From Cereibacter sphaeroides (GTDB taxonomy: Bacteria > Pseudomonadota > Alphaproteobacteria > Rhodobacterales > Rhodobacteraceae), in assembly GCA_003243455.1 (NCBI GenBank), contig QFQS01000001.1, forward strand, positions 248,001 to 312,000: DNA of 64,000 nucleotides, written 5' to 3'. Each line of letters opens with the position of its first letter. Within the stretch, counting starts at the first letter, position 1. The notes beneath the pieces are model-generated. The model was given only the letters and a program-made list of their open reading frames with translations, was not told where the DNA came from and searched no databases. Shown one piece after another: positions 54,235 through 64,000 of the stretch. The translations under genes and the position numbers were made by a program.

Positions 54235-54789
54235 TTACATCTTCGGCAGCAGAACCTTGTCGATGACATGGATCACGCCGTTGGACTGTTTGACGTCCGC
54301 GATGGTCACGGTCGCCAGACGGCCCGAGCCATCGTCGATCTTGATCTTGCCGCCCTTGACCTCGGCCACGAATTCGCAGCCTCCGACGGTCTTGATCACA
54401 TGCTTGCCGCCTTCATCGGCGACCATCTTCATGATCGCGTCCGACATCGCATCTGCGGCAACCACGTGGCAGGTCAGGATCTTGACCAGCTGGTCCTTGT
54501 TTTCCGGCTTTAGCAGATTCTCGACGGTGCCGGCGGGCAGATCGGCGAAAGCTTCGTTGGTGGGGGCAAAGACCGTAAAGGGTCCTTTACCTTGCAATGT
54601 CTCGACCAGCCCAGCCGCCTGAACGGCTGCAACCAGCGTCGTGTGATCCTTCGAGTTCATCGCGTTTTCGACGATGTTCTTGTTTTCATACATCGGTGCG
54701 CCACCGACGTCGGGATTTGCCGCGAAGGCGAAACCGGCGGCCAGAGAGAGCGCGGCCGAAGCGGCCAGCGTACGAAACATCGGGGTCAT
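54235..54789 (-). CDS. Secreted fasciclin (FAS1) domain protein
   Basis: 184-aa protein with a signal peptide (to about residue 24, AFA-A) and one FAS1 domain: the TLVAAVQAAGLVETL H1 region, GPFTVFAPTNEAFADLP and the C-terminal NGVIHVIDKVLLP H2 box. Cysteines in LTCHVV and GGCEF may pair. FAS1 domains mediate adhesion and are surface or periplasmic. GGAG precedes the start (GTG ATG in tandem, ATG used). It is downstream of an ECF sigma/anti-sigma pair on the same strand and a probable target of that sigma factor. Confidence 0.92.
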   Translation of the reverse strand: MTPMFRTLAASAALSLAAGFAFAANPDVGGAPMYENKNIVENAMNSKDHTTLVAAVQAAGLVETLQGKGPFTVFAPTNEAFADLPAGTVENLLKPENKDQLVKILTCHVVAADAMSDAIMKMVADEGGKHVIKTVGGCEFVAEVKGGKIKIDDGSGRLATVTIADVKQSNGVIHVIDKVLLPKM

Positions 54790-54845
54790 CACTTCGTCTC
54801 CTGTTGCTGTTTGTGTCGGGCTCTGTTCGCCCTCACACCCTCAGC

Positions 54846-54871
54846 TACGAAGAGTTTCCTTGCGAAGTTTC
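54846..54871 (-). promoter_or_regulatory. Possible ECF-type promoter of the fasciclin gene
   Basis: On the minus strand GAAAC (54871-54867), a 17-base spacer and CGTA (54849-54846), 56 bases before the ATG. The layout resembles ECF promoters (AAC at -35, CGT at -10), but the two elements are short and could be chance. Confidence 0.35.
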
Positions 54872-54897
54872 ACGGCCGCCGAACAATCACGCAGTCG

Positions 54898-55560
54898 TTA
54901 CTGACTTAGAACGCCCGTCACCAGAACCGGCCCGGTCGGCAGGCCGGTGGGCGAGCCACCTTCGGGTTCAAGGCTGACGGCCAGCACCAGTCCGGGCACA
55001 AGCCCCGCCTCCGCGATCACCGTTTCAGTCCCGCGCACAAGTCCAAGAGGACGTGGCGTACCTTCGGCACCGATGGCCCAAAGCTCAAGATCCTGGCCTG
55101 CGGCCGGGGGCGTGCCGGCAGTATGCACCAGCGTAAGCTCATCGCGGCCCGGATCGAACCGGGCGTTGAAGCTGAGCACCTGCGACGGATCGGAAAGCGT
55201 GGCGGTCAGCATCGGAGGCGGCGGCTGTTGCGGCTGCAGGAACACGGCGGCGAGCAGGGCGGCTGCCATAGCGCCGCCCAACAGAAGCCAGCGCCGGCCA
55301 AAGAGGGGTTTCGGCCGGGTCGGGAACAGCCTCGCCTCGATCCGTGGCAGCACATTCGGGGCAGAGGCCTCGACATAGGCCGCGTTCAGGTGGGCCAGCC
55401 GGTTTTGCCAGACGGTGACCTGTTCGGCAAAACCCGCGTCGGATTGGATGCGTGCCGCCGCCAGCACTCGCTCTTCCAGCGGCAGCACACCCAGCACGAA
55501 CTCCGCCGCCAGCATGTCGGCGTCATCATCCGGGGGCGGGGGGGTGGCAAGGTCGCTCAT
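54898..55560 (-). CDS. Anti-sigma factor, RskA/anti-sigma-K family
   Basis: 220-aa membrane protein: a cytoplasmic sigma-binding N-terminus (DMLAAEFVLGVLPLEERVLAA), one membrane helix at about residues 93-112, then a periplasmic RskA domain (DLELWAIGAEGTPRPLGLV, GLVLAVSLEPEGGSPTGLPTGPVL). The GSPTGLPTGPV ending is the hallmark of RskA-type anti-sigmas. The start overlaps the sigma gene stop by four bases (ATGA). Confidence 0.92.
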   Translation of the reverse strand: MSDLATPPPPDDDADMLAAEFVLGVLPLEERVLAAARIQSDAGFAEQVTVWQNRLAHLNAAYVEASAPNVLPRIEARLFPTRPKPLFGRRWLLLGGAMAAALLAAVFLQPQQPPPPMLTATLSDPSQVLSFNARFDPGRDELTLVHTAGTPPAAGQDLELWAIGAEGTPRPLGLVRGTETVIAEAGLVPGLVLAVSLEPEGGSPTGLPTGPVLVTGVLSQ

Positions 55561-56102
55561 GCTTCCATGCACTCCCGCAGTTTTATCAGGCTGCGGCGCA
55601 ACCAGGTCCGCATGGTGTTGATGGGCACACCGAACTTGTCCGCCAGCGCCTGATAGGATCTGCCCTGAATATACGCAGCCTTTATCGCCGTCGCGCGGTC
55701 GGGTTCCAGTGTGCCAAAGCAATCGACGGCACGCTTTGCCTCACCCAGCGCCATCAAGCGGCTTTCCACACCGGGCGCAGCATCGGCAACCGCGTCAAGC
55801 GCATCTTCGTCATCGCTCATCCGGGCGTCGGGACGAGAGCGCAGGCGGTCGATGGCATGGTTGCGGGCGACAGCGATCAGCCAGGTCATGCCTGCCCCTT
55901 TCGCCGGATCGAACCGGCGGGCGTTAAGCCAGACCCGCGTGAATACTTCCTGTAATGCATCTTCTGCTTCGGACCTCGTACCGAGGATACGGAGCAGGGT
56001 TCCGAAAAGTTTCGAGGAGGTTGCAGAGTATATGTCACGGAAGGCTGCGCGATCGCTCGCGGCAACACGCAGAAGAAGGTCGGCAACCCGATCCTCACTC
56101 AT
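55557..56102 (-). CDS. ECF sigma factor, SigK-like
   Basis: 181-aa ECF sigma factor with sigma2 (about residues 18-85: EAEDALQEVFTRVWLNARRFD, GMTWLIAVARNHAIDRLR) and sigma4 (about 125-175: AAYIQGRSYQALADKFGVPINTMRTWLRRSLIKLREC). The sequence fits the group that pairs with RskA anti-sigmas. The ATG at 56102 is chosen; a GTG seven codons upstream is possible. It forms an operon with the anti-sigma gene and probably controls the fasciclin gene. Confidence 0.93.
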   Translation of the reverse strand: MSEDRVADLLLRVAASDRAAFRDIYSATSSKLFGTLLRILGTRSEAEDALQEVFTRVWLNARRFDPAKGAGMTWLIAVARNHAIDRLRSRPDARMSDDEDALDAVADAAPGVESRLMALGEAKRAVDCFGTLEPDRATAIKAAYIQGRSYQALADKFGVPINTMRTWLRRSLIKLRECMEA

Positions 56103-56169
56103 CCCCTGCGCTTTACCTCCCACAACCTGACGGAAAGCTTAGCGACCCGGACCTTGCAAGCCAAGCGTT

Positions 56170-58209
<2,040 letters not shown>

Positions 58210-58315
58210 GGGAAACCCGTCTTCTTTGGTCAGTTAAGGTGGCATTTAGTAAGTGCCGGAAAACGCGAACAGGCCCCGCGAGCGGAGCCTGCCACAATCC
58301 CGATGGGGCAGGGCG

Positions 58316-59296
58316 TCACGCCCGTGCCCGGCGCCCGCCCCGGCGGCCCGAGGTTGCGGCCGATGCCGCAGCGCTGGCTTCGGCAAAGGTGGCCCCACCC
58401 TCGACGGCTTCCAGCACCTTTGAGAAGCGGATCCATTCGCCGCCGTTCGCGTCGTGGTTCATCAGGAAGTTGGCGGCACGGATCGCCTCCATCTCGACCT
58501 GACGGACTGGGTTCATGATGGCACTGGTCATACCCGCACCGATCGCCATGGGCAGGAAGGCCGCGTTGATGCCGTGGCGGTGGGGAAGGCCGAACGAGAT
58601 ATTCGACGCGCCGCAGGTCGTGTTCACGCCAAGTTCCTCGCGCAGCTTGCGCACCAGCGCAAAGACCTGCTGACCGGCGGTCGCCATCGCGCCGACCGGC
58701 ATCACCAGCGGATCGACGACGATATCATGCGCCGGGATGCCGAAATCGGCCGCACGCTGAACGATCTTCTTGGCGACCGCAAAGCGGACCTCGGGATCGG
58801 GCGAAATCCCGGTGTCGTCGTTCGAGATCGCGACGACGGGCACGTTGTATTTCTTGACCAGCGGCAGCACACGCTCCAGCCGTTCTTCCTCACCCGTGAC
58901 CGAGTTCAGCAGCGGACGTCCCTCGCAGGCCTTCAGACCCTCTTCCAGCGCGCCAGGAACCGAAGAGTCGATGCACAGCGGCACGTCGGTGATCGCCTGG
59001 ATACGCAGGATCAGTTCGCGCATCAGCGGCGGCTCGACAAAGTTGTTGTCGGCATAGCGCGGGTCCTGAGCCATCTTGTTGGTAAAGACGGCGCCCGAGT
59101 TCACGTCCAGAACCGTCGCGCCGCAGGCGACCTGTTGCAGGGCGTCGATCTCGACCGTGGTAAAATCGCCCGCCTCAAGCTCGGCAGCCAGCTTTTTCCG
59201 CCCGGTGGGGTTGATGCGTTCGCCGATGACGCAGAAGGGCTCGTCAAAGCCGATAACAACGGTTTTCGACTTCGATTCCAGAACGGTACGGGTCAT
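58316..59296 (-). CDS. Methyltetrahydrofolate:corrinoid methyltransferase (pterin-binding domain protein)
   Basis: 326-aa TIM-barrel protein of the pterin-binding (DHPS-like) family, as in the folate domain of MetH: FCVIGERINPTGRKKLA, VLDVNSG, PLCIDSS, NSVTGEEERLERV, VAISND and NTTCGASNISFGLPHR are all present. It would move the methyl group of methyl-THF onto a corrinoid protein. There is no cobalamin-binding domain in the chain. The C-terminus is Arg-rich (SGRRGGRRARA). It starts 3 bases after the reductase gene. Confidence 0.92.
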   Translation of the reverse strand: MTRTVLESKSKTVVIGFDEPFCVIGERINPTGRKKLAAELEAGDFTTVEIDALQQVACGATVLDVNSGAVFTNKMAQDPRYADNNFVEPPLMRELILRIQAITDVPLCIDSSVPGALEEGLKACEGRPLLNSVTGEEERLERVLPLVKKYNVPVVAISNDDTGISPDPEVRFAVAKKIVQRAADFGIPAHDIVVDPLVMPVGAMATAGQQVFALVRKLREELGVNTTCGASNISFGLPHRHGINAAFLPMAIGAGMTSAIMNPVRQVEMEAIRAANFLMNHDANGGEWIRFSKVLEAVEGGATFAEASAAASAATSGRRGGRRARA

Positions 59297-59299
59297 TAT

Positions 59300-60217
59300 T
59301 TATCCTGCGACAGAGGCGGGAACGCCCGAGGCGCCGCCGTTTTCGGTAACCCATGTGGCGTTGGTCTTGATACCGCCAAGCGGGAAGAAGTGAACCCGCT
59401 CGATCCCGAAGTTCGGATGGCGTGCCTTGTGGGCTGCCAGATCGGTCAGGAAATCGGTCGGCTCATAGGGCAGAAGCAGCTTGGTCACATCCATCGCCCG
59501 CTTTTGCAGGACGCGCAAGCTGGGGCCGACGCCACAGGCGATGGCGAACTTGATCAGCGTTTGCAGTTTTGCCGGACCGGCAACGCCGATGTGGATCGGC
59601 AGCGCGATACCCTCGGCGGCCAGCCGGTCGGCCCAGGCGATGACGGGACCAGCCTCGAAGCAGAACTGGGTGGCAATGGCCATCTTCGCGTCGGTGCGCT
59701 CGCTGAACTTCTGCTTCCAGCGCAGAGCGTCCATCACTGCGCGGTCAGAACCATCGGGGTCGATGTCCTTATTGCCTTCGGGGTGACCGGCGACATGCAG
59801 CCGCTCGAACCCGTCGAACAGGCCCGTTTCGATCATCTGCATCGAGCTGTCGAAATCGCCCGCCGGTTTCGGCACGCCGCCACCCAGCAGCAGCGCCTGC
59901 TTCACGCCAGCCTCGCCCTGATAGCGGGCGATCCAGTCGGCCAGTTCCACCTTGCCGCTGATGATGCGGGCGGGGAAGTGGGGCATGACGGTGTAGCCTT
60001 CGCCCGCCAGCCGCTTCGCGGTCGCCACCATCTCTTCGATAGGGGTGCCTTCGATATGCGCTATGTAGACGCGCGTATTCTGCGGCAGCAGATGGCGGAA
60101 GCTTTCGACTTTTTCCGCGGTGCGCGGCATCACCTCGATGGAATAGCCATCAAGCAGCGCCTCAAGCGACGACGGGGCGACCACCTGAGGGGCGCGGCGA
60201 AGATTGAACAGGGCCAT
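59300..60217 (-). CDS. Methylenetetrahydrofolate reductase family protein
   Basis: 305-aa TIM-barrel flavoprotein of the MTHFR family, a divergent short form: IEVMPRTAEKVESF, HFPARII, ALLLGGGVPKPAGDFDSS, VAGHPEGNKDI and ATQFCFEAGPVIAWADRL are recognisable. It would produce methyl-THF for the methyltransferase encoded just downstream. ATG at 60217 with AAGGAGAG upstream. It lies between a small 'virulence factor' gene and the methyltransferase gene. Confidence 0.85.
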   Translation of the reverse strand: MALFNLRRAPQVVAPSSLEALLDGYSIEVMPRTAEKVESFRHLLPQNTRVYIAHIEGTPIEEMVATAKRLAGEGYTVMPHFPARIISGKVELADWIARYQGEAGVKQALLLGGGVPKPAGDFDSSMQMIETGLFDGFERLHVAGHPEGNKDIDPDGSDRAVMDALRWKQKFSERTDAKMAIATQFCFEAGPVIAWADRLAAEGIALPIHIGVAGPAKLQTLIKFAIACGVGPSLRVLQKRAMDVTKLLLPYEPTDFLTDLAAHKARHPNFGIERVHFFPLGGIKTNATWVTENGGASGVPASVAG

Positions 60218-60253
60218 CAGTCTCTCCTTCAGATCCTGCAGCACGGGGCGCCT

Positions 60254-60550
60254 TCAGGCCCGGCCATCTGTGTTGATCAGCGCCTTCAGGCGCGCCGTGT
60301 CGTATTCCGCCTCGATACGCGCCGCCTCGGCTGCGGCAACGGCATCGGGTTCTCCCTCGACCTCATAGGGCGCGGCTTTGCGCCATTCGGCCATATAGGC
60401 ATCGGCATCCTTGGCGCCGATCTTCATCGCGCAACGGTCGATCGCCTGTTCAAAGCGTTCGGTCAGCTGCACCTTCGATCCGCGCCGGCCCTTGCCAACG
60501 ATCACCTGCGCCGGAATATCGCGCCAATATACGATCGTGACTTCCGGCAT
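60254..60550 (-). CDS. Small conserved protein ('virulence factor' family) heading the one-carbon operon
   Basis: 98-aa protein starting PEVTIVYWRDIPAQVIVGKGRRG and containing FEQAIDRCAMKIGAKDADAYMAEWRK. It belongs to the small family labelled virulence factor in databases, a name without demonstrated function here. AAGGGGGA lies 9 bases before the ATG. Its constant neighbourhood with methyl-THF genes suggests a role in that pathway. No cobalamin or SAM riboswitch was found in the 220 bp upstream. Confidence 0.78.
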   Translation of the reverse strand: MPEVTIVYWRDIPAQVIVGKGRRGSKVQLTERFEQAIDRCAMKIGAKDADAYMAEWRKAAPYEVEGEPDAVAAAEAARIEAEYDTARLKALINTDGRA

Positions 60551-60770
60551 GGCCGATTCCCCCTTGAATTCTGCCGCCGTTCTAGGCGCTGCGATGCGAC
60601 ATGCGATGTCGGATTTCGACAGGTTCCGCTCAGCCAGCGACCATGCCGGAAAACCGTTACACTTCCAACACGTCTGTGACACCCGTGCGACAGCGGCCGG
60701 TGTCCAGCATCCACCTTGCGCTGAGCCATGACCGGAACTAGGTTCAAGGTAACCACGAATGGAGGGCGAA

Positions 60771-61913
60771 ATGACGCCCGAGCGTCCACTGGGTGCGGAC
60801 GCGATCCCGATGCCGGCCGATGGACCATGGTCCATGGTGCCGCCGGAAGAACCGTCTGGCACCCCTATCGCCGACCCAGGGTCGCTTTATGCTGCCCTGG
60901 ACCTCGGCACCAACAGTTGCCGGATGCTGATCGCCCAGCCGAAGGGCAGTCAGTTCACGGTGATCGACAGCTTTTCGAAGACTGTCCAGCTTGGCATCGG
61001 GCTGGAGGCTTCGGGCAGGCTCAGTCGGGCCTCGATGGGGCGCACGGTGCAGGCTTTGCGTATCTGCCAGAAGAAGATCGAAAAGCACGGCGTCCTCCGG
61101 ATGCGCCTTGTCGCGACCGAGGCTTGCCGCCGCGCGCGCAATGCCCGCGATTTCATCCGCCAGGTGCGGCGCGAGACGGGCCTTGCGCTGGAAATAATCG
61201 CGCCCGAGGAAGAAGCGCGGCTGGCGGTCATCTCTTGCGCGCCGCTGGTGTCTCCTCGCACCGAACAATTGCTGGTCGTAGATATCGGCGGCGGCTCGAC
61301 CGAGCTTGTCTGGATCGACCTTTCGGCGGTCGAACCGGAGGATCGGCCCAAGGCGATCATGCGGCTGCATGCCGGTTTTCAGGCGCAAGGCGATACACCC
61401 TCGGCCCGCGTGGTGGACTGGATTTCGGTTCCGCTGGGAGTCGCCACGCTCAAAGACCAGTTTGCGGATGTCGATGATGATTCTGCCCGCTTCGCGCTGA
61501 TGAGTTGGTTCTTCGAGGAAAACCTGGCCAACTTCTCGCCCTACAACGCCGAGACGCCGCGCGACGGGTTCCAGATCATCGGCACCAGCGGCACGGTGAC
61601 GACGGTTGCGGCATCGTTCCTGGGGCTGCGCCGCTATGACCGGGCAAAGGTCGATGGTCTGCGCATGTCTTCGGACCAGATCGACACGGTGATCCGCGAC
61701 TACCTGCAACTCGGCCCCGAAGGACGGCGTGCCGACCCTCGCATCGGGCGAGACCGCCATGCGCTGATAATGTCTGGCGCGGCTATCCTTCAGGCGCTGA
61801 TGCGGATATGGCCGACCGATCGCCTCTCGGTGGCCGATCGCGGACTGCGCGAGGGGCTGCTTTACGCACAGATGAGCGCAGATGGCGTGCTAGAGGACGG
61901 ACCTTACGAATGA
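60771..61913 (+). CDS. ppx: Exopolyphosphatase / GppA-type phosphatase
   Basis: 380-aa ASKHA-fold phosphatase acting on polyphosphate or pppGpp. Motifs: YAALDLGTNSCRMLIA (phosphate 1), ATEACRRARN, the EEEARLAV loop, VVDIGGGSTELVW (phosphate 2) and IIGTSGTVTTVAA. The ATG at 60771 is chosen because GGAGG lies 5 bases upstream; an ATG four codons earlier overlaps that site. The last bases overlap rlmE (ATGA). Confidence 0.92.
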   Translation: MTPERPLGADAIPMPADGPWSMVPPEEPSGTPIADPGSLYAALDLGTNSCRMLIAQPKGSQFTVIDSFSKTVQLGIGLEASGRLSRASMGRTVQALRICQKKIEKHGVLRMRLVATEACRRARNARDFIRQVRRETGLALEIIAPEEEARLAVISCAPLVSPRTEQLLVVDIGGGSTELVWIDLSAVEPEDRPKAIMRLHAGFQAQGDTPSARVVDWISVPLGVATLKDQFADVDDDSARFALMSWFFEENLANFSPYNAETPRDGFQIIGTSGTVTTVAASFLGLRRYDRAKVDGLRMSSDQIDTVIRDYLQLGPEGRRADPRIGRDRHALIMSGAAILQALMRIWPTDRLSVADRGLREGLLYAQMSADGVLEDGPYE

Positions 61914-62695
61914 CGGAAAAACCGACCTCGGGCCGGGGCCAGCGCGACCTGCGTGTGCGCGTCAAGACGGCGAAGGGCCGCAAGCTGTCCTCGACACTGT
62001 GGCTGGAGCGCCAGTTGAACGACCCCTACGTCCAGCGCGCCAAGCGTGAGGGCTATCGCGGTCGCGCGGCCTTCAAGATCATTGAACTGGACGACAAATA
62101 TGACTTCCTCAAGCCCGGCGCGCGCGTTGTCGACCTGGGCTGTGCGCCGGGGGGGTGGTGCCAGGTGGCGGTCGCGCGCGTCAACGCGCTTGGCGACCGG
62201 GCGGGCAAACCCGTTGGCAGGGTTCTGGGCGTGGATCTGCAAGAGGTGGAGCCTATCGCCGGGGCCGATATTCATCAACTCGACTTCCTGTCGGACGAAG
62301 CCGACGAAAAGGTAAAGCAATGGCTCGGCGGCTCGGCCGATGTGGTGATGAGCGACATGGCCGCGGCTTCCTCCGGCCACAAGCAGACCGACCACCTTCG
62401 CATTGTGGCTCTGTGTGAGGCTGCGGCGGAGTTCGCCTTTGATGTGCTGGAAACCGGCGGCACCTTTGTCGCCAAGGTGTTGGCTGGCGGGGCGGAAATC
62501 GGGCTGCAGACAACCCTGAAGCGAAACTTCACCAAGGTCGCCAATGTAAAACCGCCTGCCAGTCGGTCGAACAGTTCCGAGAAGTTTGTGGTTGCGATGG
62601 GGTTCCGCGGACGAGGCGCGAAAGATGTTCCCGGCGCTGACACGGATCAGACGCATATCGCCGAAGGGCAGGGCGAAGACCCGCCCGCAAAATGA
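61910..62695 (+). CDS. rlmE: 23S rRNA (uridine-2'-O-)-methyltransferase RlmE
   Basis: 261-aa FtsJ/RrmJ-type methyltransferase modifying U2552 of 23S rRNA. SAM-binding VVDLGCAPGGWCQVA and the K-D-K-E set are visible (RAAFKIIELDDKY, VVMSDMAA, FVAKVL, SSEKFVVA). Start ATG overlaps the ppx stop; the open frame extends upstream but lies inside ppx. The C-terminal 30 residues are a variable acidic tail. A strong terminator begins one base after the stop. Confidence 0.95.
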   Translation: MTEKPTSGRGQRDLRVRVKTAKGRKLSSTLWLERQLNDPYVQRAKREGYRGRAAFKIIELDDKYDFLKPGARVVDLGCAPGGWCQVAVARVNALGDRAGKPVGRVLGVDLQEVEPIAGADIHQLDFLSDEADEKVKQWLGGSADVVMSDMAAASSGHKQTDHLRIVALCEAAAEFAFDVLETGGTFVAKVLAGGAEIGLQTTLKRNFTKVANVKPPASRSNSSEKFVVAMGFRGRGAKDVPGADTDQTHIAEGQGEDPPAK

Positions 62696-62722
62696 AAAGG
62701 GGCGCCGCAATGGCGCCCCTTT
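62696..62722. terminator. Bidirectional intrinsic terminator between rlmE and the DUF882 gene
   Basis: AAAGGGGCGCC / GGCGCCCCTTT, an 11-bp perfect stem with a 5-base loop, with T-rich ends in both directions (TTTGTTT on +, TTTTCAT on -). It lies between convergent stop codons. Confidence 0.9.
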
Positions 62723-62742
62723 GTTTACCTAGCGTAAACTAT

Positions 62743-63312
62743 TCAGGCACCCCAAGTACGCACCGATCCGCAATCCATGTGAACAAAATTCGACCGCGAG
62801 TAGGTGCCAACACCGCCCGAGGCGCAGGAGGCTGCCGCCTTGGCCATCTGGCGCACGCTGCGCGACTTCAGGCGCAGATCGGCCGCCTGACCCTTTATGT
62901 GCAAAGAGTTACGGGCAACGCCGCTGGAACGCGAACGCAGCATCGCATTGGTCTGCGGGCTGCGGTAACCAGACAGCAGCATGTAGGGTTCGCTGACATC
63001 CAGCAGACGATGTGAAGCCGCCATGATATCGACGTTGCGCGGGTCGATCTTTATCTTGGTATCAGTGCGCCAGTCGCGCATGAAGTAGTTGATTTCCTTT
63101 AGAACTTCCGGAATGTACTCGCCTTCGATCCAGTAGATCGTGTCCATGCTTTCGCCGGTGCGGCCGGAATACATCCTGATCCTACGAATGTCGCCCGCGC
63201 CCTTCAGCAGTGCGAAAGCATTTGAGTATGTCGGAGCTGCTACGACAGCCGTTGCTGCAAAGGCACCAAGCAAACCACGCCGCGTGAGGCCCGTCATCCG
63301 AGTTTCTGTCAT
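62743..63312 (-). CDS. Tat-exported DUF882 / M15-like peptidoglycan peptidase
   Basis: 189-aa protein with a twin-arginine signal (TRRGLLGAFAA) and a DUF882 (YcbK-like) domain. Zinc-ligand candidates: H and D in HIKGQAADL and H-x-D in NFVHMD. SGYRSPQTNAMLRSRSSGVA is the usual M15 substrate loop. It probably trims peptidoglycan stem peptides in the periplasm. Divergent from an L,D-transpeptidase gene. Confidence 0.88.
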   Translation of the reverse strand: MTETRMTGLTRRGLLGAFAATAVVAAPTYSNAFALLKGAGDIRRIRMYSGRTGESMDTIYWIEGEYIPEVLKEINYFMRDWRTDTKIKIDPRNVDIMAASHRLLDVSEPYMLLSGYRSPQTNAMLRSRSSGVARNSLHIKGQAADLRLKSRSVRQMAKAAASCASGGVGTYSRSNFVHMDCGSVRTWGA

Positions 63313-63626
63313 TATAAGCGCCTGTCCCGTATCCGTGTCGCGACCGCCTTACCGGCAGTTCGTTCGCAACTTATCCCCAAGTGCATGATCTCTATGCCAC
63401 GGCGCGATTCTTTCACCAAGCCTTGATTGCGCCCGATTGGCGAACAGATGCTTAATCGGCAGATTGCCGCGCAACCTGATGTGAACCGCCGTTCGGCCAT
63501 CTGCGTCCAACTTGTCACAGTGGATAGCAGGCTGACCCAGCGGCAGAGGTGTCGGCAATGGACAGTCCCCAAGGATTCGCAGACACTTGGCAGGACACGC
63601 GATTTGTATCGGGACGATTGTTGCTC
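63313..63626. other. Divergent promoter region between DUF882 and L,D-transpeptidase genes
   Basis: 314 bp without a convincing reading frame on either strand. It should contain both promoters. No -10/-35 pair stands out, and no strong inverted repeat was seen. Confidence 0.5.
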
Positions 63627-64000
63627 ATGACCCAGACCTGCCGACGCCCTCCGATGCCGCTCTGGTTGTGTGCCACTTTTTTAATCATATCGTTGATCGC
63701 ACCGCAGGTTTCCCTTGCGTCAGAGGCGCAGACGACGGCTTTCAGACAGGCGGTTGCCGAGGCGGCAGCCGAGGATGAGGCGCTCGCAGCCTTCTATCGT
63801 GACAATGATTATCAGGCCATCTGGACAGACGCCGACGACTCGGCGCGGCGCGGCGCGCTTCTGACTGCGCTTTCACATGCCGATGATCATGCTCTGCCGG
63901 TCAATCGCTATGATCCCGACCAGTTGGTCGGCGCCCTTCGCTCTGCCTGGTCCGAGCGAGACCGGGGCCGGATCGAGGTACGGATGTCGCGCGCCTTCCT
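63627..64000 (+). CDS. L,D-transpeptidase, YcbB/LdtD type (3' end outside window)
   Basis: The first 124 codons of a gene cut by the window end. The ATG at 63627 begins a signal peptide (basic RRPPMPLW, then a hydrophobic run to APQVSLASEA), then a helical scaffold: ALAAFYRDNDYQAIWTDADD, ADDHALPVNRYD, and RIEVRMSRAF at the edge. This arrangement is typical of the N-terminal scaffold domain of YcbB-like L,D-transpeptidases, which form 3-3 cross-links. The catalytic Cys domain would lie beyond the window. Confidence 0.8.
   Translation, partial: MTQTCRRPPMPLWLCATFLIISLIAPQVSLASEAQTTAFRQAVAEAAAEDEALAAFYRDNDYQAIWTDADDSARRGALLTALSHADDHALPVNRYDPDQLVGALRSAWSERDRGRIEVRMSRAF

Noticed and set aside
58454..60679. 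Long open frame on the + strand opposite the one-carbon operon
   Set aside because: Antisense of well-conserved methyltransferase and MTHFR genes; no recognisable domain and shadow-like composition.
60551..60770. Cobalamin or SAM riboswitch before the corrinoid operon
   Set aside because: No B12-box or SAM-II-like core could be found in the leader; only ordinary non-coding sequence is visible.

Overview
The window looks like chromosomal DNA of an alphaproteobacterium, most probably a member of the Rhodobacteraceae (Rhodobacter/Paracoccus-like). The support is GC-rich coding sequence, frequent GTG/TTG starts, 4-base stop/start overlaps, an alphaproteobacterial LexA box (GTTC-N7-GTTC), VPLPA-CTERM proteins, a DUF1127 protein and gene orders I associate with this family. 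No rRNA, tRNA, CRISPR array or insertion sequence was found. Most of the window is ordinary core genome.

Layout. 1-9.3 kb: cell-wall and translation genes (amidase, PBP1A, prfB), then a leftward bactofilin/M23 endopeptidase pair and a peroxiredoxin/DUF455 pair. 9.4-21.3 kb: rightward AsmA/YhdP-like protein, queA, two MFS carriers, DUF924, lpdA and a LexA-controlled uvrA. 21.3-24.3 kb: a 640-bp gap without a convincing gene, two tandem VPLPA-CTERM secreted proteins with strong terminators, and a small secreted protein. 24.3-35.1 kb: mmsA with a divergent LysR regulator, CBS protein, coaD, DUF1127 small protein, gap, tkt, a coiled-coil protein plus zapA, and grxD/bolA. 35.2-39.3 kb: purL, then a DGPF-protein/ECF42 sigma pair with a promoter matching the ECF42 consensus. 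39.2-42.3 kb: a VtlR/LsrB-type LysR gene flanked by a candidate small RNA, then an acyltransferase and murI. 42.3-43.8 kb: a lower-GC patch with an undescribed 56-aa gene and a frameshifted 5'-nucleotidase. 43.8-53.9 kb: DUF1684, argC, ccmE, an endolysin/holin pair, xerD, a 515-aa secreted protein, a 44-aa membrane protein, aroK-aroB, and a GntR regulator with a class III transaminase bracketed by three TTTGATCAAATT-type operators. 54-64 kb: a structured intergenic region, a fasciclin protein downstream of an ECF sigma/anti-sigma pair, a leftward one-carbon/corrinoid operon, ppx, rlmE, a Tat-exported DUF882 peptidase and the start of an L,D-transpeptidase.

Functional links. Several cell-envelope modules sit side by side: amidase, PBP1A, bactofilin with M23 peptidase, endolysin/holin, DUF882 and L,D-transpeptidase. 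The most interesting signal is regulatory. The VtlR/LsrB-type LysR gene lies next to a candidate sRNA of about 86 nt with an anti-Shine-Dalgarno stretch and its own terminator. A GCATGGC element recurs upstream of that sRNA, upstream of the LysR gene and upstream of the DUF1127 gene 11 kb away. This mirrors the Brucella VtlR regulon (AbcR2 sRNA plus DUF1127 proteins). Other notable systems are the ECF42 autoregulatory module, a SigK/RskA/fasciclin-like module, the split corrinoid methyl-transfer operon and a lysis cassette resembling the gene-transfer-agent lysis genes of Rhodobacter capsulatus.
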